The position numbers and the translations under genes are program-made. Positions 6,856-13,723 of a DNA stretch of 25,935 nt are shown here, piece after piece. Location: NCBI GenBank assembly GCA_002327405.1, contig DCVO01000050.1, forward strand, positions 1,614 through 27,548. The letters run 5' to 3'. The notes under the pieces are model-generated. The model worked only from the letters and a program-made list of their open reading frames with translations, did no database searches and was not told the DNA's origin. This DNA comes from Thiobacillus sp. UBA2186. Its GTDB lineage: Bacteria; Pseudomonadota; Gammaproteobacteria; Burkholderiales; Thiobacillaceae. The first letter of the stretch is position 1, and each line of letters begins with the position of its first letter.

Positions 6856-7839
6856 ATGCAAGCTGCAGCGGAATTTCTCAAACCCAGTATTGTTGAAGTC
6901 GATCGTGTGACCCCGCTTCACGCCAAGGTTGTCATGGAGCCGTTCGAACGCGGCTACGGCCATACCCTGGGCAACGCCCTGCGTCGCATCCTGTTGTCTT
7001 CGATGGTGGGTTATGCGCCGACCGAAGTCAAAATCACCGGCGTGGTGCACGAGTACTCCACCCTCGAAGGCGTGCAGGAAGACGTCGTCGACATCCTGCT
7101 CAACCTCAAGGGCATCGCGTTCAAGCTGCACGGCAAGGGCGAAGCCCTGCTGCGTCTCGCCAAGAGCGGCGAAGGCGTGGTCACGGCGGCCGATATCGAA
7201 GCCGGGCATGACGTTGAAATCGTCAATCCCGACCATGTCATTGCCCACCTGACCAAGGGCGGCAAGATCGAGATGGAAATCAAGGTCGAAGCCGGCCGCG
7301 GCTACCAGCCCGTGCCTGCTCGCAAGATCGATCCGGAAACGCGCGGCGTCGGCTCCATTCTCGTGGATGCCTCCTTCAGCCCCGTGCGCCGCGTCGCCTA
7401 CGCGGTTGAAAACGCCCGCGTCGAACAGCGTACCGACCTCGACCGCCTGGTCATCGATATCGAGACCAACGGCATCGTCGATCCCGAGGAAGCCGTGCGC
7501 ACGGCAGCCCGCATCCTGGTCGAACAGCTGTCCGTGTTCGCCGACCTCAAGGGCACCGAAGCCGCCGCCGGCGAAGCCGCCCGTGCGCCGCAGGTCGATC
7601 CGATCCTGCTGCGCCCGGTCGACGACCTCGAGCTGACGGTGCGCTCAGCCAACTGCCTCAAGGCCGAGAACATCTACTACATCGGTGATCTGATCCAGCG
7701 CACCGAAACCGAATTGCTCAAGACCCCCAACCTGGGCCGCAAGTCCTTGAACGAAATCAAGGAAGTGCTCGCCTCCAAGGGCCTGTCCCTGGGCATGAAA
7801 CTCGAGAACTGGCCGCCGGCCGGGCTCGAAAAACCCTGA
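6856..7839 (+). CDS. rpoA: DNA-directed RNA polymerase subunit alpha
   Basis: The alpha dimer assembles RNA polymerase and its C-terminal domain contacts UP elements and activators. The product is 327 residues. The assembly domain includes EPFERGYGHTLGNALRRILLSS (residues about 30-51), the EGVQEDVVDILLNLK motif and SFSPVRRVAYAVENARVEQRTDLD. The C-terminal domain from about residue 255 contains LRPVDDLELTVRSANCLKAE with the DNA-contacting arginine and NLGRKSLNEIKEVL. An AAAGGA site lies about 10 nt upstream, and there is a 55-bp gap from rpsD. Confidence 0.98.
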   Translation: MQAAAEFLKPSIVEVDRVTPLHAKVVMEPFERGYGHTLGNALRRILLSSMVGYAPTEVKITGVVHEYSTLEGVQEDVVDILLNLKGIAFKLHGKGEALLRLAKSGEGVVTAADIEAGHDVEIVNPDHVIAHLTKGGKIEMEIKVEAGRGYQPVPARKIDPETRGVGSILVDASFSPVRRVAYAVENARVEQRTDLDRLVIDIETNGIVDPEEAVRTAARILVEQLSVFADLKGTEAAAGEAARAPQVDPILLRPVDDLELTVRSANCLKAENIYYIGDLIQRTETELLKTPNLGRKSLNEIKEVLASKGLSLGMKLENWPPAGLEKP

Positions 7840-7935
7840 TCGGGTTTAAAACAACCAACCGTAAACAATAAAGTGCGGGGCGGTGTGGCAACTTGCCCTG
7901 GCCAAAGAAAAAAAGCTTTTTGAAAGGAATCAGCC

Positions 7936-8328
7936 ATGCGTCATCGTCAATCCAACCGTAAACTGAATCGCACCACCAGCCACAGGCTGGCCATGTTCCG
8001 CAACATGTGCAATTCGCTGATTCAGCATGAAGCCATCAAGACCACCCTGCCCAAGGCCAAGGAACTGCGTCGCTTCATTGAGCCGCTGATCACCTTGGGC
8101 AAGGAGCCCAGCGTGGCCAACCATCGCCTGGCATTCGGCCGCCTGCGTGATCGCGAGATGGTCATGAAGCTGTTCAATGAACTCGGCCCGCGCTACAAGG
8201 CCCGCCCCGGCGGCTACACCCGCATCCTCAAGTTCGGCTACCGTGTCGGCGACAACGCCCCCATGGCGCTGGTCGAATTGCTGGACCGTCCGGAAGGCGA
8301 AGCTGCCGAAGCCATCGAGGCCGAGTAA
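7936..8328 (+). CDS. rplQ: 50S ribosomal protein L17
   Basis: L17 lies on the back of the 50S subunit near the exit tunnel. The 130-residue product starts MRHRQSNRKLNRTTSHRLAM, has IKTTLPKAKELRRFIEPLIT and ends RVGDNAPMALVELLDRP plus an acidic tail. An AAAGGAA site precedes it. It is the last gene of the alpha operon, and a strong terminator begins 16 nt after the stop. Confidence 0.97.
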   Translation: MRHRQSNRKLNRTTSHRLAMFRNMCNSLIQHEAIKTTLPKAKELRRFIEPLITLGKEPSVANHRLAFGRLRDREMVMKLFNELGPRYKARPGGYTRILKFGYRVGDNAPMALVELLDRPEGEAAEAIEAE

Positions 8329-8343
8329 GCTTCAGTCGCAGTG

Positions 8344-8380
8344 AACGAAAAAAGCCGGGCTCGCCCGGCTTTTTTTCGTT
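8344..8380. terminator. Bidirectional intrinsic terminator after rplQ
   Basis: A GC stem GCCGGGC-TC-GCCCGGC is flanked by six As on the left and seven Ts on the right, and the pairing extends further through AACG/CGTT. The arms are symmetric, so it can terminate transcription from either direction. It closes the ribosomal protein transcript. Confidence 0.93.
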
Positions 8381-8741
8381 GGTGCGCCCGGCAGTAAACC
8401 GGGAAACATCGACACAGAGGTAACGGAGTTAGCAGAGAAAGGCAGATATAAGATAGTTTTCCTCTGATCACTCTGTTACCTAGTGTCTCAACCCATAAGT
8501 TTCGCTATGTTCGACGCGCCCCGCATCGCCGATTGCTTTGTCGCTCATCCTCGCCATAGCTACGGCTATGGCTGCGGTTCGCTTCGCGCACTTGGCGCGC
8601 GGATGCGCGTCTCGGCATGTACGCAAACTTATGGGTTGAGACACTAGGTGTAAAGGGGGGGCAAAACCAGTTTAGCTTTATGGGCGCTTGTCAAAGCGTG
8701 AAGCCTTCCGCATAGTCACTCAACAAAAATATGGAGAAGGC
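8381..8741. other. Gene-free spacer carrying a palindromic element
   Basis: No supported gene lies in this 361-bp stretch. It contains an inverted repeat (8418-8428 with 8471-8481), the 170-bp palindromic element at 8479-8648, and an unremarkable 90-bp leader before the SAM hydrolase-family gene, with a G-run near 8655. An in-frame upstream extension of that gene reaches 8688 but has no ribosome-binding site. Confidence 0.75.
8479..8648. mobile_element. 170-bp MITE-like element with perfect 24-bp terminal inverted repeats
   Basis: The 24 bases at 8479-8502 (starting CCTAGTGTCTCAACCC) recur exactly as the reverse complement at 8625-8648. Between them the sequence is a loose palindrome centred on a perfect hairpin at 8553-8572, GCCATAGC-TACG-GCTATGGC. 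No open frame of note lies inside, so it would have to be moved by a transposase encoded elsewhere. The flanks (CTGTTA and TGTAAA) show no clear target duplication. It could also be a long REP-like or regulatory palindrome. Confidence 0.7.
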
Positions 8742-9476
8742 ATGATTGTCCTATTCACGGACTTCGGCACGCGCGACCCCTATGTGGGACAGGTCAAGGC
8801 GCGCATTCATGAACTGGCGCCAACCCAGCAGGTGGTGGATCTGCTGCACGAGGCGCCTGACTTCAATGCCCACGCCGGCGCACACCTGATCGCGGCCTTC
8901 GCCCCCAACTTCCCGCCCGGTACGGTGTTCATGTGCGTGGTCGATCCCGGCGTCGGCACCGAACGCGACGGCGTGGTGGTGACGGCGGGCGGACGCTGGT
9001 TCGTAGGGCCGGACAACGGACTGCTTTCCCTCGCGGCAGCGCGCGGCGCCGATGCCAAGGTGTGGCGCATCAGCTGGAAGCCCGAGAATGCCTCGTCCAC
9101 ATTTCACGGGCGCGACATTTTTGCGGTCATTGCCGCGCTCATCGCCAAGGGCGAATTTCCGAATGACAGGCTCGAAGCCAAGCCCGGGCTGCACGTCGAA
9201 TTCGATGCTGGCGACCTGACGCGCATCATCTATATCGATCATTACGGCAATGCCTGGACCGGCCAGCGAGCCGCAGGCATTCCGCAAGGTACACGCATCG
9301 TCGCCGGCAGAGCGGAATTCCGTCATGCCCAAACCTTCGGCGCGGTGGGCAAGGGCGAGGGCTTTTGGTTCGGCAACAGCGTCGGCTTGATCGAGCTTGC
9401 CGTCAATCGCGGCAGTGCCGCCGTCAAGCTGGACCTCAAGGTGGGCGACACCATCCAGGTGTTCAAACCCAACTAA
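8742..9476 (+). CDS. SAM hydrolase / SAM hydroxide adenosyltransferase family protein (DUF62)
   Basis: Members of this family split S-adenosylmethionine into adenosine and methionine using an activated water; close relatives are the fluorinases and chlorinases. The ATG at 8742 gives 244 residues and is preferred over 8688 because GGAGAAGG lies 1-8 bases ahead and the family begins MIVLFTDFG. Visible motifs are TDFGTRDPYVGQVK (residues 6-19), VVDPGVGTERDG with D68 and R75, GPDNGLLS and FHGRD with H122. D68, R75 and H122 match the Asp-Arg-His set of the hydrolase group. YIDHYGNAWTG marks the C-terminal domain. The physiological role in bacteria is poorly known. Its stop overlaps the stop of the convergent kinase gene. 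Confidence 0.9.
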   Translation: MIVLFTDFGTRDPYVGQVKARIHELAPTQQVVDLLHEAPDFNAHAGAHLIAAFAPNFPPGTVFMCVVDPGVGTERDGVVVTAGGRWFVGPDNGLLSLAAARGADAKVWRISWKPENASSTFHGRDIFAVIAALIAKGEFPNDRLEAKPGLHVEFDAGDLTRIIYIDHYGNAWTGQRAAGIPQGTRIVAGRAEFRHAQTFGAVGKGEGFWFGNSVGLIELAVNRGSAAVKLDLKVGDTIQVFKPN

Positions 9477-10738
9477 TAAACGAGGGCCATCCGGAAATCG
9501 TTGACGTTGGTGCGCGTCGGCCCGGTGATGACCAGATCGTTCAGCACGCTGAAGAGTCCGTAAGCGTCGTTCGCCTCAAGAAGCGCCGCGGCATCCAGCC
9601 CGGCCGACTCGGCTCTTGCCAGGGTGTCCGGCGTCCAGACGGCGCCGGCATTGTTCTCGGTGCCGTCGATGCCGTCGGTGTCGCAGGCAATTGCGCAGAT
9701 CCTGTCGAGGTCCCTGAGCGCCAGCCCCAGGGCCAGCAGATATTCCGTATTGCGGCCGCCGCGGCCGTTCGCATTGCGTACGGTGACCGTGGTCTCGCCG
9801 CCGGAGAGCAGGGCGATCGGGAGGCCGCCATGCTTGGCTTCCTGCCGGATACGTTCGGCATGTGCGTTTGCCACGCTGCGCGACTCGCCTTCCACTTCGC
9901 CCAGATTGATCACGCGCACGCCTTGCTGCTGCAGCCAGGTCTGCACCGCGGTCAGCGATGCGCGCGCGCTGCCGATGATGCGGTTCTCCACCTTGGCAAA
10001 GCGCGGATCGCCGGGCTTGGGCGTGTCGGCGATCTCGCCGCGCAGGCCGCGCTGTAGATGGTCGTTCACCGCCGCGGGCGGCATGATGGCATGACGCTGC
10101 AACAATGCCAGCGCATCGGAAAACGTGTCCGGATCGGGCGCGCAAGGGCCGGAAGCGATATAGGTCGGGTCGTCGCCCACCACGTCGGACAGGATCAGTG
10201 CGCGAACCGGCGCTTTGCTGAGTGCGGCGACCTGTCCGCCGGAAAAGCGGGTCAGATGTTTGCGCACGGTGTTGATCTCCCGGATCGAGGCACCACAGGC
10301 CAGCAGCGATTTGGTCGCCGCGCGCAATTCCTTCAGCGTGACGCCCTCGACCGGCAAGGCCAGGAGGCTGGAGCCGCCGCCGGAGATGAGCACCAGCAGC
10401 AGGTCGTCGGGCGTCAGTCTGGCGATTTCTTCCAGCATGCGCGAGGCCGCCTCGGCACCGCAGCCGTCGGGCAGGGGATGGCTGGCTTCGATGACCTCGA
10501 TGCGCGTCAGCGGCAGGCCGTGCTGGTAGCGGGTCACCACCAGCCCCGACAAAGGAGCATTGGGCGGCCACAGTTCCTCGACCGCCCTGGCCATGGACGC
10601 GGCCGCCTTGCCGCCGCCCACTACGAGGGTGCGGCCTTTGGGCGGGGAGGGCAGGTGCGCGGGCAGCAGATTCCGGGGGTCGGCTGCGGCCAATGCCGCA
10701 TGGAAGGCCGAGAGCAGAAAATTGCGTTGAAGTGGCAT
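9473..10738 (-). CDS. Glycerate 2-kinase, MOFRL family
   Basis: This enzyme phosphorylates D-glycerate to 2-phosphoglycerate, the last step of glyoxylate/tartronate-semialdehyde salvage (called TtuD or GckA in relatives). The start at 10738 gives 421 residues, the usual family length. A longer frame to 10840 would run across the hemP promoter and was rejected. Motifs are LVVGGGKAAASMARA with K44, LVLISGGGSSLLALP, GGETTVTVRNANGRGGRNTEY, and the MOFRL-domain CDTDGIDGTENNAGA near the C-terminus. It runs head-to-head with hemP and ends convergent with the preceding gene, so it is probably transcribed alone. Confidence 0.92.
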   Translation of the reverse strand: MPLQRNFLLSAFHAALAAADPRNLLPAHLPSPPKGRTLVVGGGKAAASMARAVEELWPPNAPLSGLVVTRYQHGLPLTRIEVIEASHPLPDGCGAEAASRMLEEIARLTPDDLLLVLISGGGSSLLALPVEGVTLKELRAATKSLLACGASIREINTVRKHLTRFSGGQVAALSKAPVRALILSDVVGDDPTYIASGPCAPDPDTFSDALALLQRHAIMPPAAVNDHLQRGLRGEIADTPKPGDPRFAKVENRIIGSARASLTAVQTWLQQQGVRVINLGEVEGESRSVANAHAERIRQEAKHGGLPIALLSGGETTVTVRNANGRGGRNTEYLLALGLALRDLDRICAIACDTDGIDGTENNAGAVWTPDTLARAESAGLDAAALLEANDAYGLFSVLNDLVITGPTRTNVNDFRMALVY

Positions 10739-10791
10739 GTGGCGAGTTTGCCAGCTTTGCGCGGCCTCGATCAAATCCGGCGAAAAAAGTG

Positions 10792-10837
10792 TTGACAGCT
10801 GCTTTGGCGTCAATATAATGAGAACCATTCTCGTTAT
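10792..10837 (+). promoter_or_regulatory. Consensus sigma-70 promoter overlapped by a Fur box (hemP promoter)
   Basis: TTGACA (10792-10797), a 16-bp spacer and TATAAT (10814-10819) match the housekeeping promoter consensus exactly. Starting inside the -10 box, AATGAGAACCATTCTCGTT (10817-10835) is a palindrome of the Fur-box type (compare GATAATGATAATCATTATC). Iron-loaded Fur bound there would block polymerase, so the downstream genes should be induced by iron shortage. The -10 match to ATG distance leaves a leader of roughly 24 nt. Confidence 0.88.
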
Positions 10838-10849
10838 CAATTACGTGCC

Positions 10850-11023
10850 ATGGAAAGACAATACGCTTCTCAGGACACCCTGAAATACCAGGTTTTCGAT
10901 CTCAGCAAGCCGGTGCCGGCCGAGCGCCTGCTGGGCGGGCAGGCGGCCATCCGCATCATGCATAACGGCCAGGTCTACCAGCTCAGCCTCACCCGCAACG
11001 ACAAGCTGATCCTGACCAAATAA
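10850..11023 (+). CDS. hemP: Hemin uptake protein HemP
   Basis: The 57-residue product has the HemP family pattern ERLLGGQAAIRIMHNGQVYQ followed by LSLTRNDKLILTK (residues about 26-57). HemP proteins are small, Fur-controlled, and usually precede a TonB-dependent haem receptor. In Burkholderia HemP has been described as an activator of haem-uptake genes. There is no obvious Shine-Dalgarno sequence before the ATG (GTGCC). Here the next gene is a porin, not a haem receptor. Confidence 0.9.
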   Translation: MERQYASQDTLKYQVFDLSKPVPAERLLGGQAAIRIMHNGQVYQLSLTRNDKLILTK

Positions 11024-11025
11024 AT

Positions 11026-11074
11026 CCAGCCAGCCAACGTTACCCAGCCAGCCAGCAAACGCGAGCCAGCCAGG
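11026..11074 (+). repeat. Three CCAGCCAG repeats spaced about 20 bp
   Basis: CCAGCCAGCC (11026-11035), CCAGCCAGCCAGC (11044-11056) and GCCAGCCAGG (11065-11074) fill the 78-bp gap between hemP and the porin gene. The units repeat about every 19-21 bp, roughly two helical turns. The function is unknown; possibilities are a protein-binding array, an RNA element in the intergenic mRNA, or replication slippage. Confidence 0.6.
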
Positions 11075-11101
11075 TTTCTTTTTAAAGTTAAGGGGAACCC
11101 T

Positions 11102-12523
11102 ATGGCTCGACCAGCCAAACACCTGGCGCCCGTCGCGGCGCTGCTAAGCAGTTTGATCATCAGCCTGCCGGCCCGGGCCGAAACCGGCACCGAACAGGTA
11201 TTGCAAGAGCTTCGCCGCTTGAGCGAACGCATGGCGCAACTGGAGGCCGACAACCGGCGGCTCAAGGACGAACTCGCCGCCAGGAAGCCCGGCGCAAGAG
11301 AGAAGGAAATCGTCAGCCGCCTGGAAGACGTGGAAAGACAAGTCACCAGCCAGGACAAGAAAACCCGCCTGCTCGACGCCGTCGAAGGCGTGTCCGCCAG
11401 CGCATCCCTGGTCATGGTGGGGCAGACGGCATTGAGCGGCACGGTCGGAGGCAAGGACGAGAGCCGCGTCAACTACCGCGCCGATGCGGAAATAGAACTG
11501 CCCGCCGGCAGCATCGGCGACGCCCGGGGCGAACTCTTCGCCCACTTCCGCATGGGCCAGGGCAACGGCCTCGGCTTCATGCCGCCCACGCTCACCAGCA
11601 CCACCAACTCCACTGCCTTCGCGCTATCCAATGGCGACGAAACCGCGGTGATGCTGGCGCAGGCCTGGTACGAACTGGAAATGCCGGTGGGCGAATCCGA
11701 AGTGGAACTCTATGTCGGCAAGATCGATCCCTTCGGACATTTCGACCAGAACGACATCGCCGACGACGAATCCGCCGCCTTCCTCAACAATGTCTTCGTG
11801 CACAACCCGCTGCTCGATTCGGGCGGCGACATCGACGTCGATGCCTACGGCTTCGCGCCGGGCCTGATCCTGTCCTGGCGCGACAACAGCCAGAGCCCGG
11901 ACTACTGGAAGGCCAGCGTGGGCCTGTTCAGTTCAGGCCAGGGCGGTTCCTGGGACAGCGACCTATCGCGTCCCTTCATCATCGGCCAGGTCGAGGCCGG
12001 CAGCGATGCGCTCTTTGGCAGGGAAGGCGCGTACCGCCTGTACGCCTGGGAGCGTGGCCGCGCCACGCCATTCGCCAACGAGTTCGACAGCACCACCGCC
12101 CGCCACAGCGGCTGGGGCGTGAGCGCGAACCAGCAGGTGGCCGAGCATGTCACAGTATTCGGCCGCTACGGACATTCACACAGTAGCAAGATGCGCTTCG
12201 ACAAGGCGCTGACCATGGGTGCGGAAATCGGCGGCGCGTACTGGGGACGCGAGGAGGATCGCATCGGCCTGGCTGCGGGCTGGGCCGATACCACCCAGTC
12301 TTTCCGCGCGGCGGCGCCCGTGCTCGATGCCGACAGCGATGGTGTAGCGGATTTCGGTTATGCTCCGGACGGCGCGGAACAGCAGTACGAGATTTATTAC
12401 GACTGGAAGGCTAACGACTATCTGGAACTGTCGCCCGATTTCCAGTGGATACGCAACCCGGGCGGGGACTCATCGAGATCGGACATCGCTGTTGTCGGCC
12501 TGCGCGCCACGGTAAGCTATTGA
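11102..12523 (+). CDS. Outer-membrane porin-like protein with N-terminal coiled coil
   Basis: The 473-residue product begins with a signal peptide (cleavage likely after PARA, about residue 26). A heptad-rich coiled coil follows (about residues 30-85, e.g. LRRLSERMAQLEADNRRLKDEL). The remainder is beta-barrel-like with alternating polar/aromatic strands and a terminal aromatic residue (VGLRATVSY), as expected for insertion by BAM. The barrel resembles carbohydrate-selective (OprB-type) porins: AWYELEMPV, ELYVGKIDPFGHFDQNDIADDE. An AAGGGGAA site precedes the start. It follows hemP without a visible terminator, so it is probably iron-regulated. The substrate is unknown. Confidence 0.75.
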   Translation: MARPAKHLAPVAALLSSLIISLPARAETGTEQVLQELRRLSERMAQLEADNRRLKDELAARKPGAREKEIVSRLEDVERQVTSQDKKTRLLDAVEGVSASASLVMVGQTALSGTVGGKDESRVNYRADAEIELPAGSIGDARGELFAHFRMGQGNGLGFMPPTLTSTTNSTAFALSNGDETAVMLAQAWYELEMPVGESEVELYVGKIDPFGHFDQNDIADDESAAFLNNVFVHNPLLDSGGDIDVDAYGFAPGLILSWRDNSQSPDYWKASVGLFSSGQGGSWDSDLSRPFIIGQVEAGSDALFGREGAYRLYAWERGRATPFANEFDSTTARHSGWGVSANQQVAEHVTVFGRYGHSHSSKMRFDKALTMGAEIGGAYWGREEDRIGLAAGWADTTQSFRAAAPVLDADSDGVADFGYAPDGAEQQYEIYYDWKANDYLELSPDFQWIRNPGGDSSRSDIAVVGLRATVSY

Positions 12524-12533
12524 CGGAACACGC

Positions 12534-13718
12534 ATGAAAATGAAGCGGAAAATCTCACTCGTCGCCGCCATTGCCGCGGCATTCGCGGTACCCGTCCTGG
12601 TCGGTACCGCCAGCGCAGCCAAGACCGAAGCCGAAGCGCTGTCGCCCAAGGCCCAACTCGGCCGCGTGCTGTTTTTCGACAGCGGGCTTTCCGAGCCCGC
12701 CGGCCAGTCCTGCGCTTCCTGCCATGATTCCGGCCGCGCCTTCGTCGATCCGGACAAGAATGCAGTCACCTCCAAGGGCGTGATCCCGCCGCTGATCGGC
12801 AGCCGCAACACGCCGACTTCCATGTACATGGCCTTCAGCCCCAGGTTTCACTGGGACGAGAAGGAAGAACTGTATCTGGGCGGCCAGTTCTGGGACGGCC
12901 GTGCCGCCACCCTGGAAGAACAGGCCAAGGGCCCGTTCGTGAATCCGCTGGAAATGGCCAACCCCCACAGCAGGAACGTGGTGGAAAAAGTGCGCCGTGC
13001 CGCCTACGCGCCCCAATTCGAGCAGGTGTTCGGCAAGGACGCGCTGAAAAATGACGACCAGGCCTACGACCGCATCGCCGAAGCGCTCGCCGAATTCCAG
13101 CGCACGCCGCAATTCGCGCCGTTCTCTTCCAAGTATGACGCCTACCTTGCCGGCAAGGCCAAACTGAGCAAACAGGAAATGCGCGGCCTGCGCCTGTTCG
13201 AGCGCGAGGACAAGGGCAACTGCGCCGCCTGCCACCCCAGCCAGCCCGGGCCCAAGGGCGAGCCGCCGCTGTTCACCGACTTCAGTTATGACAACCTGGG
13301 CGTGCCGCGCAACCCGGACAATCCCTTCTACAAGCTGTCGACAAAACACAATCCCGCGGGCGAACTGTTCGTCGACCGCGGCCTCGGCGGCGCGCTGAAG
13401 AAGGCATCCGAAGACGGCAAGTTCAAAGTGCCCACGTTGCGCAACATCGCCATCACCGGCCCCTACATGCACAACGGCTACTTCAGGACCCTGGAAGGCG
13501 TGGTGGCGTTCTACAACGACCGCGACGTGCGTCCGCAGTGCGACAGCAATAAGGTGAGCGAGGCCGAGGCGCTGAAGAGCAAATGCTGGCCCGCGTCCGA
13601 AGTCATCAGCAACGTGAACAAGGACGAGCTCGGCGACCTCAAGCTTACGCCGCGCGAAGTTGCCGACATCGTCGCCTTCATGAAGACGCTGACCGACGGC
13701 TGGCAGCCGGGGAAGTAG
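12534..13718 (+). CDS. Di-haem cytochrome c peroxidase (CcpA/MauG family)
   Basis: Bacterial cytochrome c peroxidases reduce hydrogen peroxide in the periplasm with electrons from cytochrome c; MauG relatives modify proteins. The 394-residue product has a signal peptide (about 1-29) and two haem c motifs, C60-A-S-C-H64 and C230-A-A-C-H234. It also has the family segments GGQFWDGRAATLEEQAKGP, NPLEMA and VPTLRNIAITGPYMHNG, with a candidate Met ligand. It starts 10 nt after the porin stop, so it is likely in the hemP transcript. The next gene converges 5 nt away. A MauG-like role cannot be excluded. Confidence 0.9.
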   Translation: MKMKRKISLVAAIAAAFAVPVLVGTASAAKTEAEALSPKAQLGRVLFFDSGLSEPAGQSCASCHDSGRAFVDPDKNAVTSKGVIPPLIGSRNTPTSMYMAFSPRFHWDEKEELYLGGQFWDGRAATLEEQAKGPFVNPLEMANPHSRNVVEKVRRAAYAPQFEQVFGKDALKNDDQAYDRIAEALAEFQRTPQFAPFSSKYDAYLAGKAKLSKQEMRGLRLFEREDKGNCAACHPSQPGPKGEPPLFTDFSYDNLGVPRNPDNPFYKLSTKHNPAGELFVDRGLGGALKKASEDGKFKVPTLRNIAITGPYMHNGYFRTLEGVVAFYNDRDVRPQCDSNKVSEAEALKSKCWPASEVISNVNKDELGDLKLTPREVADIVAFMKTLTDGWQPGK

Positions 13719-13723
13719 CCGGC

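Noticed and set aside
11026..11074. CRISPR-like array
   Set aside because: Repeats are only about 10 bases, spacers about 10 bases, and no cas gene is nearby.
12555..13472. 305-residue minus-strand frame opposite the cytochrome c peroxidase gene
   Set aside because: The plus strand has two CxxCH motifs and a signal peptide; the mirror frame has no family features.
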